Assembly (NCBI GenBank): GCA_028456385.1
Contig: JALNQF010000044.1
Coordinates: forward strand, 62,001 to 126,000
Length of the DNA: 64,000 nucleotides
Reading direction: 5' to 3'
DNA from: Ophiosphaerella korrae
Taxonomy: Eukaryota; Ascomycota; Dothideomycetes; Pleosporales; Phaeosphaeriaceae
Both the position numbers and the translations under genes were made by a program. Below the pieces are notes generated by a model that saw only the letters and a list, made by a program, of their open reading frames with translations, did no database searches and was not told the origin of the DNA. Positions 47,674-58,508 of this stretch are shown one piece after another. Position 1 is the first letter of the stretch; each line of letters begins with the position of its first letter.

Positions 47674-50600
47674 ATGACACGGCCCAAGGTCCCACCTGGT
47701 GAGTCGCTGCATGTACTGGCCTGGGTAAACTGTTCTCGCTGACGTGATTCGCTACAGAACAAAGACAGCGGACGGCACAGGCGTGCGAAAGCTGTAAAAG
47801 GAGAAAACAAAAGGCAAGTACACGCTTCTCATTGATGTTGCGTGGTCAGGCATTGCCACTGGGCACGGCTGTAGCGGCCCAAGCATATTCCTTCTGATTG
47901 CATCCTACCGCTCCGAGTTTTATCATTCTTATCCATCTATCGAATCACACTATTTGTGCACATTTTCAAGATCATCCTTGTCCCAGCTCATTGGATACGC
48001 TTCTGGGTAGGTAAGACCCGCGAATCGCGAACCCCTGTATCCTGAGCATTCTTTAGCATGCCAAAGATTTGGTTTGTCGGAAGCCCGCTCGGATGTTCGA
48101 CACTAAACACTTGGTTCTTGAACAGCCAAGTCGTTCTCTCGTTCAAGCCACTGTTTTCTGTCAGTACATTACTGGAGACTCTGGCTGACACACCTAAAGT
48201 GTAATGGTCTTTGTCCTTGTAATACATGCGACAAGGTAGGTTCTTCTAGGTATCGATCATCGCAGCGCATGCTTGCTTATTTGAATCAGCGAAAGTTCAC
48301 ATGCATATACACGGACCGAGACCCTAATTCCCCTGATGGAAGGCCACCGGCCAAGAGACGAGCCGTGGATGAGGTTGAACTCGATAGTCCTGTAGTCGAC
48401 GATCACTCCACATCAGGCACACCGAGTATTACCCAAAATCACGCATCTCCATTGTCACCGCGAAGACGTAGATCTTCCGCCACCCAGCGCCCCCCTGCAA
48501 GCAACTCTGAGCAACAGGCAGTGGAGCTAGAGCCGCCATTCAAGTCGCCAATAGCCAGGCCATCAATTGAACTTCCTGGCAACGGATTGCATCTACCAAC
48601 CAGCCATGCTAATGGGATTCAACAAAATGCCTTTCTTTCCCGGGGTACTACCGTCAACAGCGGCCCAGATGAGGAAGCCGTCATCTACAGTCAAAGCAGA
48701 ATGCTGCAGGATCCGACAGGGAGAGTCTTGTACATTGGAGACTCGGCAACTCTGTCATTTCTCCAGCTACTGCGCATGATGGTTGAGACTGTTGCTGGGC
48801 CATCAACATTTACAAATGGTGCGTAATCTCTCTACCCATTTCCCAAACTGGCAGGTTTGCGAAACCTTCAACCTGCTGCTCAGTATCTAAGTTTTCGGAG
48901 TCCGTTTCATAAGCACCTTTCTTTGTTACGTTTGTATTGCCCCATCTGTTACCTCGAGCAATGGCTGATTGAGCTCCCTTATCTAGATCCTCGACGACAC
49001 AAGATTGTCGAAGGGCAATACTCCCTCCCTCCTGGATACCGGCACACTCATCTGCTACCAGATCTCCAGACCGCCCATGTCCTTGTGGAAGCATTTTTCA
49101 TCAACACACATGGTTTACTACAGGTCTTTGAGCGTGACGACTTTTTTAAACAACTAGACAGGAGCTATTCAGATCCATTGTCTGTAGAGACACCATGGCT
49201 GTGCTTGCTTAATCTCGTGTTCGCTATTGGATTGACCATGGCAACGCCATTATCTGGTAGCCCTGAAGCTCTCATCATTGACAAGCTCCGAAGTGAGCAC
49301 CTCGATAGAGCAGAGGTGTTTTATCTCAACGCGAAGAATCTGAACGACCCCATGAACGGGTTTGAAGACCAAGACTTCTGGGCAGTTCAAGCGCTGCTGC
49401 TAATGTCTGTCTACATGCTAGCCAAGTCGAAAAGAAACACCGCATTTGCTCTGTTGGGCATGGCAGCACGTTCTGCGCATGCACTTGGCCTCCACCGTGA
49501 AGAGACTATGGTGATCTTTAGTCAAGAGGAGCAGACTGCGCGAAAAAGCCTTTGGCAATCATTATTTGTCATTGACCGACTGCTCTCCTGCTCTCTAGGC
49601 CGGCCGACTGCTATATCAGAGGATGATTGCTCAGGAGATGCTCTCAACCCTGCCGATTCATCCGCGGAGCAGCCGTTCAATCTCAACCCGAACCCTATCC
49701 ACGACTACAACATAACAGGCTCATGCGCCCTTGAAGCAGCTGTGCGGAGTTTTTCCGTAATTGGCGTAATCTTGAGAAAGGTGTACCAGCAACGCAAGAT
49801 AAGCACCCGTCTTGCTCAAGAAATTGCAGACATTTGCAAAGCATGGCCTCGTGCCCTGCCATCTATATTACACTGGCGACAAGCAGCGAATGCGTCACCG
49901 AGCCAAGGTGTCGCAATCCTTCATGTCAATCTATTTTATTGCCACTCTATCGTTCTGCTAACTCGGCCATTCTTCTTATTCATACTAAATAAGGAGACTC
50001 AACGGCAAGTTGGGCAAACCGCAAGTATGGGCCCGAGACCGTACCTCCGCATGGAGAAATTTAGTGAAGCGTGTGTCATCGCATCCACGCATACCATTCT
50101 ACTGGTTCAGAATGCGTTCGACGCTGGCTATCTATCACGGCGCAACCCAGCCGTCATCTACTTCCTCTTTGCCGCCGCTCTCGTTATGCTTGCTAACGAA
50201 TTCGCGGGCCTTTACCGGGTAGACGCGTCGGACACATGCATCGTCAACGCAGTAAATATCATGAACTACTGCGCGGAAAGCGATCAGCAAGCTAGTCGAC
50301 TTGTGTACATTCTTAGCACGTTCCGAGACGTCGTAGTCCAACAGCGGCAGCGTCGAAAGCAAAATATAAGCGACGATAACGTTAACTTGCCTAGCATATC
50401 GTCGCAACTGTATGGTGTTCAACCGCAACCCCCACAGACTCGCTCCAGCGTGGGCAGTCTGTCCTGCGCTGATGGACTGAACACAGTCAAGCGCCTCCAC
50501 CAAGTCCCCATCCACATCTACCCTGGCATGGAAACGGCGCCGATTGATTCCCCGAACCCAACATTCTCGCAGCCCCACCTCCCCCTCCACCACCTCTCTC

Positions 50601-50908
50601 AACCCCAAGACTTCTCCGTTCACCTCTCACCCATCCACGACCCCGCGCCGCCGTCCATGGACCCCTTCGCCACAAATGCATCGACCAACCCGCTCAATAC
50701 GCCGTTGTCTAAACCGGCCTCGCTTTCTACGATGCTCGACCTGTCTGCGTTGGAAGGAACGCGGGTGCCGAGCCTACATTCGGAGGAGTCGGGGCTCGAT
50801 GAGCAGATTGATTTCGATGTGTTATGGGCGTGGCCGAGTAACACGCCGGCGACGGGGAGTCCGAGGCCTGGGGTAGACGGCGGGGTGGGTGCGGCGGACA
50901 GGGTGTAG
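47674..50908 (+). CDS. Zn2Cys6 transcription factor with fungal_trans domain
   Basis: Five exons (47674-47698, 47758-47813, 48200-48235, 48290-48818, 48987-50908) encode 855 residues. The zinc cluster is assembled from four exons: C18-x2-C21-x6-C28-x5-C34-x2-C37-x6-C44, with an extra Cys inside CNGLCPC. The intron after KRRKQK uses a GC donor (AAG|GCAAGT) and is 386 bp, unusually long here. The 54 bp intron ends at CAG 48289, which restores the canonical x6 spacing. The intron at 48819-48986 joins STFTN to DPRRHKIVEG. The middle is the fungal-specific activator domain (LVEAFFINTHGLLQVF, RKSLWQSLFVIDRLLSCSLG, RPTAISEDDC). The tail is Pro/Ser-rich. It is probably a nuclear DNA-binding regulator; targets are unknown, though the adjacent divergent CoA-transferase is a candidate. 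Confidence 0.9.
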
Positions 50909-51008
50909 GGAATTAGCGATAGCGTGGTGCCGCTATTTGGAGAGGTTCGGAATCGGAGGGAGGGTTGATGCCATGATTGGCTTCATGGTTGCCTGCCCAT
51001 AGATGATT

Positions 51009-51587
51009 CTATTTCTTTCCGCCCTTCATCTTCTCCAATACCCTTACCTCGTCCTCGCGCTGGAGTCTCAGTTTGGCCAACTCGTCGTCCACCTCTCTGT
51101 TCCTTGCCACCGCCTTCTCCCTCTCCAGCATCCTATTCCTCGCATGCAACTTGCGCGCGTTCATTGCCTCGCTAACATGCCGCTGCAACTCATCGGCATC
51201 TCGTATACCATGCTCCGAAATGAACTTTTGTGCGAACGCGCGCACAGTCTCGGGCGCGGGCCCAGGGCCACCCGTATGGTAGCCGTTCGCATGCGTCAGG
51301 TGCAAGCCAGGTATGGGCGAGGTGTGAGTGCGCAGGGGCGATGATAGGGGGATGGGGAGTTGAGAAGCCGGAATCATGGGGGTGGTGTCTTGCACGGGCG
51401 GGGGGTCCGGGAGAGGCGACGGCGGGTGCAGGATCAGGTCCATGAGAGCGTTCTCGAACGATTCATTGTAGGGAACTGTCGCAGGGGAGAAATCGACGGT
51501 AGGTTGAGATTGGGGGATAGACGAGGGACTGGCCGACTCAACGGGGGTGAGCGGGGCGTTGGACATTGGCGTGTCGAGTTGCGCCAT
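51009..51587 (-). CDS. Uncharacterised Pro-rich protein with C-terminal coiled coil
   Basis: A single-exon frame of 192 residues. The first 110 residues are Pro/Ser/Thr-rich and disordered. The rest is helical, with FAQKFISEHGIRDADELQRH and a charged coiled coil ending EKMKGGKK. I do not recognise a family. It is likely real because it has good coding character, a plausible ATG (the longer frame upstream has none) and sits head-to-head with SF3b5 over 178 bp. Confidence 0.65.
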   Translation of the reverse strand: MAQLDTPMSNAPLTPVESASPSSIPQSQPTVDFSPATVPYNESFENALMDLILHPPSPLPDPPPVQDTTPMIPASQLPIPLSSPLRTHTSPIPGLHLTHANGYHTGGPGPAPETVRAFAQKFISEHGIRDADELQRHVSEAMNARKLHARNRMLEREKAVARNREVDDELAKLRLQREDEVRVLEKMKGGKK

Positions 51588-51765
51588 TGTAGCTGCGCGG
51601 TGGATAGATAGTCTGGGGGAGGGATTGAACGTCACATGCTGGAACTTGGGGGCAGCATGAGCGCCTGCGCATGACTAAGCTAGTTCCGACAGCTTTCGCC
51701 CAAACCGACAACTTGCTGCAACAACGCTTTGAGAACCTCAACTTGACCGAATCACAAGCTCTGCC
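51588..51765. promoter_or_regulatory. Short bidirectional promoter, coiled-coil gene / SF3b5
   Basis: Only 178 bp separate the two start codons, so both genes must be driven from one compact region. Confidence 0.5.
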
Positions 51766-52070
51766 ATGGCTGACAAACTCCGCGCACAACAACAGCTCGA
51801 GGCCCTGCAGGCGCGCTACATCGGTATCGGCAGCTCCGACACGACCAAACACGAATTCACATCCAACATTGCGCGCGACTCGTTGACCAGCTACATTGGC
51901 CACCCGTCGCTGCTGCAGTACATGAGCATCGGGCTAGGCCAGACGCGCGAGAAGACGCGTGTGCAGTTGCTGGAGAGAATGGTGAGGCCAGTGGGGGCGC
52001 CGCCTGAGGTGAGTGAGGCTTGAGACGGGGCGAGGCTGCTTTGCTGACTGTGTTTTAGCAACAGGACTGA
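51766..52070 (+). CDS. Splicing factor 3B subunit 5 (SF3b10/Ysf3)
   Basis: This is a small subunit of the U2 snRNP SF3b complex that helps recognise the branch site. Exons 51766-52008 and 52059-52070 encode 84 residues. The sequence follows the family throughout: MADKLRAQQQLEALQARYIG, TTKHEFTSNIARDSL, SYIGHPSLLQYMS and LLERMVRPVGAPPE. The final exon is only 12 nt and adds Gln-Gln-Asp and the stop; without splicing the frame would end four codons after the donor. Length equals the usual 85-90 residues. Confidence 0.95.
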
Positions 52071-52196
52071 GCTGCAGCAAGGAAAGACATGGCAGGCGTT
52101 GAGAGCATAAGGGCATGATGGGCAAAGTGTCCGAGACAGGCAGACTGCGGGGGCCAACGTATGCAGAACAAGGAAATCCAGTGCATCTCTGACCGT

Positions 52197-52854
52197 CTAA
52201 TCACTATCACTCGCGCTCCCCGTCGGCCCGTCATCATCATCCTCTACCACATCACCGCCGGCCTGCATCGCAAACTCTCCCTTCTGCAATATACCTCTCA
52301 GCTCGGTATTCCTCGGGTCGGTGAGCTCGATCGGCTTCAGCTTGGCCTTGTTCCGTATCCTAGGATCGCAACCTGCATCTAGCAATATCTCTACAATCGG
52401 GTGGCCATGCGGCGCCCATTCCTTCATGTCAAGCGAGTTGACGTAGCGGACGGCCTTGTGCAATGGTGTGTCTTTCTCCAAGCGGTCGATTTCATCGATT
52501 TCAAGCCCTTCCTGATCGAGAAGAATGTCAAGAACTTCGTCTAGGGCGCATATTTAGCTTAAGAGTAGCACAGCCCAGAGATAGTGAACGAACAGCTTCC
52601 GTAGGTTGCAGCAACATGCAAAATACCGTTTCCTACACCATCTCTTGCGTCATTGAGTGTCTGCGCTATGAGCTCGGTTGCCTGGGCTCCAGACTTTTTG
52701 GCTGAAGCGGCTATTTCCTCTATTGTTTCTTCCAGCAGCGTGCTGTTGTTGCGCCGACATGATTCGAAGATGCGTTCTCGGGGGGATGCGCCCTAGGCAG
52801 AGATTAGGACCAATAGCATGTAATGCGAGTCACAGACTGTACCTCGTCAGCCAT
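52197..52854 (-). CDS. Ankyrin-repeat protein, Yar1-like
   Basis: Exons 52854-52843, 52792-52594 and 52540-52197 encode 184 residues. After an acidic start (MADEGASPRERIFESCRRNN) come ankyrin repeats (GNGILHVAATYGSYEVLDIL, KDTPLHKAVRYVNS, HPIVEILLDAGCDPRIRNK), then an acidic tail rich in Asp. Size, repeat number and acidic tail resemble yeast Yar1, the Rps3 chaperone, but generic ankyrin proteins look similar, so the role is inference. An ATG at 52983 is in frame and would add 43 residues; I prefer 52854 because the extension looks like 5' leader. Confidence 0.8.
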
Positions 52855-53037
52855 AGTGATGTTATTGGAGTTGAACTGAGCCAGAAGGGCGCCTGTGGAT
52901 TTGCGGATCTTGTTGTCAATGGCATCCCCCCGCACTTTGCCTAACCTGGCATAGCGCATGCGGACCCTCTCAGGTCCTGCCATAACTTTTGAATCTATCC
53001 CGGCTCACACTTTAATTAATTCAAGCCCTTGCTCGCC
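52855..53037. promoter_or_regulatory. Short bidirectional promoter, ankyrin gene / RPC11
   Basis: The divergent starts are 183 bp apart, or only 54 bp if the ankyrin gene begins at 52983. Confidence 0.45.
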
Positions 53038-53540
53038 ATGTTACTCTGTAGGCCTCCAAACACCCCACTCTATCCTACTTCTTGATTAATATACCATAGT
53101 CTGCCCGACATGCAGCAACATGCTCCGCGTCTCCGAAGTCCCACCAGGCGACCCCACAACCGAGCAATACGTCGGCCAAAACCGCTTCGAGTGCCTGACC
53201 TGTCCATATCACTTCGTCATCAACAAGCGCTACTACGAGCGCAAACTTATAAAAAAGAAGGAAGTCGAGGATATTCTGGGTGGCCAGGGCGCATGGGATA
53301 ATGTGGACAAGACACAAGGTGCGTTCAGAGCACCAGTTCTGTACGCATTGACTAACGAGGATGCAGTACAATGTCCGAATGAAAAATGCAGGAACGACGA
53401 GGCGTATTGGTATCAGTTGCAGATTCGGAGCGCTGACGAACCCATGACTGCCTTCTACAAGGTATGTGCCGTGGCTGGTGCTGCCATCTTTTGCTGACGA
53501 AGGGTAGTGCACCAAATGCGCAAAGGAGTGGCGAGAATGA
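53038..53540 (+). CDS. RPC11: RNA polymerase III subunit RPC11 (RPC10 type)
   Basis: This is a TFIIS-like zinc-ribbon subunit needed for RNA cleavage, termination and reinitiation by Pol III. Four exons (53038-53047, 53100-53318, 53367-53461, 53508-53540) encode 118 residues. Exon 1 gives the first ten bases; splicing yields MLLFCPTCSNML with Cys5 and Cys8, paired with CLTCPYHF (Cys35, Cys38). The C-terminal ribbon is VQCPNEKCRNDEAYWY, QIRSADEPMTAFYKCTKC and the end AKEWRE. The catalytic-loop acidic pair (Asp-Glu in RSADEPMT) is intact. All introns are 46-52 bp. Identity is very secure. Confidence 0.95.
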
Positions 53541-53836
53541 GGACGGTCATCTGGAGTAGTAGAGGCATACTGGAAAAGAGGAGTTATGGGCTCTTTGCTG
53601 CGCTTTGCGATATACCCGGTTTTTGCGCCACGGAACGGCTTCTTCATTCCTTGTACTTTGTGTACAATAATACCGGCATCTAGTAATTATTATATTTTCC
53701 CAGAGAGGTTATGCCGAATCTTTAGTTTTCGAATCTATTCAAAAGTTTGTATAGAGCTACTGTACCGTCTCGTGCTTCCAATCTTACCGCGACCCCTTCC
53801 CTAGGGAGATGATGGAGCAGCTGCGAAACTTTGCGT

Positions 53837-54587
53837 TCAAATCACTCGCGTGACTCCTATCTCAACAGCACCTTCATAACTTTCCCCGTGCATTGCCGGG
53901 CTTGCATTTTTCAACAAAGCAATAACACCAACAAGCACAACAGCTAAGACCAATTGGAGTGCCACAATCAACAATGGCAAGACATATGTCAACGGATTTA
54001 AGATAGCCACCGCAACAGTAACAGTTGCGAAGATCTCAACAATAACGAGAGCAAGTATCGCACCCACGGCAATGAGTTAGCGCTTCTCCTTAGGCTGAGA
54101 TCCAATTGTGTTATCGGTGCTATCGGCGCTTTCGGTCTGTGTTTCTAGATCAGAGGGCGGAAGCGCTCTGATGGTATCAGTAGTTGCTGCCACGGCGGCA
54201 GTGATGAAGTTGATCTGAGCCCCGACCTGGGCGGTTGCGGCGGTCTCTTCTATAAGAGAAGAAGACACGGAGAGTGGAGCTAGAGTTGCATTTATTACTG
54301 TTAGTGTGACGAGCGTGAAAGCAGGACGAAGGGGTGCTGATGGCCCCAGTGTAAATCTGAACCGTACTGTAGAGATCATTAAGGAGATTGACGGCATCGG
54401 CACGTTTCGAAAGCATAGGGCTGGCGAGTGAAAGGCTGCTGAGAGCAAGGACTGAGAAGTGTGAAAAACGCTTGGTGCTGGTGGCTTAGGGGAATTTTGG
54501 AGTCAGATTTATGTTGTCGGATTGAGTGGTGTGATGATGCAGCGTAGCAGATGTTGGTCGTGGTCAGTCCCTTTTACAGATTTTCAT
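53837..54587 (-). pseudogene. HsbA-like cell-surface protein gene, apparently disrupted
   Basis: The HsbA/cell-wall galactomannoprotein type is suggested by DAVNLLNDLYSTVQIYTGAI and then NATLAPLSVSSSLIEETAA, QINFITAAVAATTDTI. A plausible start is ATG at 54587 with a 93 bp intron (54485-54577), giving a signal peptide that runs KRFSHFSVLALSSLSLASP. Two faults are visible. The frame shifts between GAI and NATL near 54300-54337, bridged only by an unconvincing 40-70 bp intron. An in-frame TAA follows KEKR at 54077-54079, after which the same frame stays open for 80 codons with two hydrophobic segments (LALVIVEIFATVTVAVAIL and a second). It may be a decaying gene, or a shorter real protein ending at the TAA. 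Confidence 0.5.
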
Positions 54588-56382
54588 GGCCTGCGTGTGT
54601 AGGTCATGGTAATGATGCTGAATTGAGACCAAGCCCTGTCGGATACATCATCGATAATTGCAAATGAAGACTAAGAAAGCGGGTCGACGTTAAGGAAGCG
54701 AACCTAGAATTGTTTGATAACATTTATCCTTGTAGTATAACTTCCCGCTGCCTGGCTTGTAAAGTAGTCTGTTTGAAAGTAGTCCTCGTCTGTATGACTT
54801 TGATATAATTTTTGATAAATTACTGTGAAATGTGCCAACCGCGAGAATGATGAAATGATTCATTGACTGAGCCATGGGAAGGCAGTCAGTGCAGCGCTCC
54901 TCAACGTCAGAATAGATAGCATCCGTAGTAGTCCTACACAACGGCACAAATGGTAAGTAGGTAGACCACTTAGAGCAGACGTCAAAACCCCAAGACGGAA
55001 GCGGTCGAGAACAATTACAGAATGCGTCATAACTAGTCCAAGAACTGGAAATATCCCCTAACATGGGTAACTAACCCCTGATCGAAAAACCCATGTTTTG
55101 CCGCTTATTCATATCGCTGGTGCTTGTCTCGATTAAAGTTTGGACAACCTGTTGAACCCCTAAGCGAGCTTAGATCAAGGCTTCTTACTTGAATTGCCTT
55201 GACAAGGGACAGGAGAATTATATGTAGGAGTGTGGCGACAACTCAGGCCTATCCCAAAACAGTCCTCTCCACTGCAACTGTAGGCTAGATCAGTCTTAAA
55301 TCCTAGTAGTCGGGGGGAGAAAGTCACCTAACGCTACACGCACAAGAACCTCTTGTTTTACCCAATTTTGCTCTCCCAAAGCAATACCTAATTATTTTGA
55401 TTGGACATAATTTTCAAATACTCTCTAAAAGGCATTAGCGCTGTGACAAGCCAACGTGTCGCCAATAGCATCCCCATTCTAGTGCGCAAGGGCAAGGAAC
55501 CGGACAATACAGTCAATATCCAGTTGCGAAGCTATGTTTATTACGCTAAAATTTAGTCTCATATTCTAAGACGGAAGAAATTCTTCTGGCAGGCTCAATC
55601 GTAGTCTCTCTATAAGATATAAAAAGAATGTGTAGCGGGAGTGTACCGGGAGTGTACACTACTCAGGCGTCTTTGCTCGAAATGATATGACCACCCGCTG
55701 GTTTCTAGTGCCTCTCCTCTCTTTACCGAGTTCGTGCTGGCTTCGGCCCTAACGACATAGAACCCAAGCGACGGTGAAAAAAACAGTGTGACTATTCATG
55801 AAGGCCCATTGCGCAAGAGCATACGACTGCTGAGACTGTTTGTTCCCTCGGGAATGCTCTTGCTAACCTAAACATTGAAATTCCTGTATTTCGGTAGCCA
55901 CCGCTAACTCGGGATTCAGTCTTATTATCTGCATCTCCGTATATATTCACAATGGGCGGCTCCAGATGCACGGCTCAGATTCTAGGGATTCTCCGTTGGG
56001 GGCGCATACGGGTTGTCCCGGTGAGTAGATAAGCAAGAAAAGTTTTAGATAATGTGGTTGGCATGCATGGCTCTAACTGAAAATTATGTTGGCGGGAGCG
56101 CTAGCGTACAATGGTGAGTTGTCATTGGTAGCATATTTTTGGCTCAACCTCCAAAGGATTCGCTTTGCATACCCTGGCCTAAGCTCGGTGTGAGCCACAC
56201 CGACTATGCTTTGCATTTCACGACGCAAACCGCAACCACTGCCTGGCTCCAGGCTTTCTCGATTGTATTCTTACGCAATTGAGGCCGAGTCTAACGACGC
56301 CTTCGAGTCATGTTCTATTTAAAATCCAAGCTAGAAGTCTCGTAAATATTTAACTATGCCATTTCGCCAGCTTTGAGGTCTT
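54588..56382. other. AT-rich gene-poor stretch
   Basis: Nothing recognisable on either strand. A minus-strand frame of 124 codons at 54690-55064 has no family character. Confidence 0.45.
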
Positions 56383-58508
56383 TTGGATGTGAAGAACTAT
56401 ATGAGATTTCATCAGGCTGTCGCAAATATGAGATGTTGGATTTCTTATCTTTTGGCTTTGTATTACCTTGTTGGTCATTCCGCCGCTCAGGTGCCAGCAG
56501 TATGGAAACCAGTTGATGTCGTCACATACTACTGCTCGCGGTGGTATCATCAAGGCAAGTTCCAGTACTTTTTTTGAGAGTAAGGCCCTCTGATGGTTAC
56601 TAGCTGTTGTCAAAAATGATGTTCTCTTCCTATATGGCGGCGTACAGACTTTCAATGTGCCTAATCTCACGGTGAAGTCACAGAATAACACCCTTGGATA
56701 TAGTAAGTTTTCCTTGTCTTCATCTGGCCAACAGCTCGAGCGATTAAACTCCTCAATTTTTTCGTAGTAATGACGACTGAGCGATCGACAGTCTCTAACC
56801 AATTTTAGACCCATTTCTGCTCGAAATCAATCTGACCAAATCATGGGATTGGAAGACGAATATTTCCTGGATCGCTCTTGAGGTTAAGAACAACCCCGCC
56901 ACCGGAGACTACGTTCGACATGCTATGACCAACGGTGCTATGTATCATGGGCCATATAACACCTCAGAAATATGGACTTATAGTGGTACTACATTTAGGG
57001 GCAACTCGTCATTCTTGGCAGCCGACAAGGTGTATGCGAATCAGTATCCCCTTTTTTCCTTCAACAACGATACTCAAATATGGAACCAATATGATCTCAG
57101 ACAAACGACAACACCAAGCCATGGTCTCTCTACCGAAGCTCCAGACCAAGGCTTGGCATTCTATATTAGCGGGCAGGTCGATAACGGCACCGAACCTTAC
57201 ACAAGAACTGTGGGTGATAGTTCCACTCTACTCAACGGCATGATGGTCATTGATCTTGTTCATAAAACTGCGAAGAACATTTCAATTACAATGAATGACC
57301 CCCAACCACGTATCGGAGGTTCCTTGCAGTATCTACCTGCGGTTGGAGGAAGTGGGGTGCTGCTTGCGCTGGGCGGTAGAGTATACGACGGAATACATCG
57401 GCCATCATCCGCGGATACGGGTCGCTTAATAGACTTCGAAACTATCGATATATTTGACATCGAATCCTACCACAGCGGTCCTACTAGTAATGGGACGTGG
57501 TACCAACAGAAGGCATCTGGCGAGATACCGCCTCCGCGTATTGACACTTGCGTCGTACTTGGATCCGCTCCTGATAATTCTTCGCACAACATCTACCTCT
57601 TTGGTGGGTGGGATCCGACGCAGCCGAATAAGTGGTATGACGATGTCTACGTTTTGTCTGTGCCGTCTTTCACATGGGTAAAGATGTATGAGGCTGAATC
57701 CCCACGGTATGGTCATACATGTCATGCAGTAGGTCGTCAAATGATTACCACTGGAGGCCGAAACATTCGTCGCAACATTACTGATTATTGTGACTGGGAA
57801 CTGCATGGAATTGCGGTGTTGGATATGCCAACTATGACATGGGGAAGCGTTTATAACGCTACTCATGGCCAGTATGAAGTCAGTGCAGGCGTAGTAGATA
57901 AGATAGGTGGAACGCCGCAAGGTGGTAGCACGAAGAGAGCACCAGACGCTGGATGGAAATCATCAAAAGTCAGGGACATTATGACTACTACTCGAATCTA
58001 TTCCAATCTCGACAACACCCTTCGTATAATACAACCCCAAACGCCGGTGAAAATGAGCTCTAGCACACGATTAGCAATTATCGCAAGTGTAACGGTCTTG
58101 GGTGTCGTTCTCTTGCTTGCTACTATCTGCATGCTCTACTTCTATCGCAAGCGCCGTGTACTAGCAAAAATGGGTAAACATTCCGCGGATCAAAGTACTT
58201 CCACGAATATTTCTGAGATGGACGAGAAAGCCAAGTACGAGCTTACACCTGAAGAAAAGCACATCTACGAAATGAATGGCGAGGAATGGAGATTTGAAGC
58301 TGCAGACACTCTTGTCCGGGCGGAGGCGGACAGAGCCAATATTGCTACCCATGCTGTAGAATTGCCGGCTTCGAATGTCAGTACGAATAGGAGGTATGGA
58401 GGGTCGACAACCAATACTGAAGCCACTTTGAGTAGGGAGAGTGCAGATCTTGATCGGCTGAGTACATCGGATAAGGCTAAAGTAACTATCACTACCAGTA
58501 GTGTTTAG
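56383..58508 (+). CDS. Kelch-repeat single-pass membrane protein
   Basis: Exons 56383-56554, 56604-56702 and 56809-58508 encode 656 residues. An N-terminal signal peptide (CWISYLLALYYLVGHSAAQ) leads to a YYCSRWYHQ segment and kelch blades (AVVKNDVLFLYGG, GSGVLLALGGRVYD, SSHNIYLFGGWDP, RYGHTCHAVGRQMITTGG) with many N-glycosylation sites. One transmembrane helix near 535-557 (LAIIASVTVLGVVLLLATIC) is followed by a basic stop-transfer and an acidic/Ser-rich cytosolic tail. This is a common filamentous-fungal type whose role at the cell surface is unknown. Intron 1 uses a GC donor (CAAG|GCAAGT); the only GT alternative runs into a stop. In-frame ATGs at 56401 and 56428 are equally possible starts. 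Confidence 0.85.

Noticed and set aside
48236..48295. Acceptor at 48295 (GAAAG) for the zinc-cluster intron
   Set aside because: It would leave only four residues before the last cysteine; the CAG acceptor at 48289 gives the canonical six.
48819..48986. Reading the zinc-cluster gene straight through LRNLQPAAQYLSF as coding
   Set aside because: Splicing 48819-48986 restores the conserved FTN-DPRRHKIVEG transition in phase; the intervening translation has no family character.
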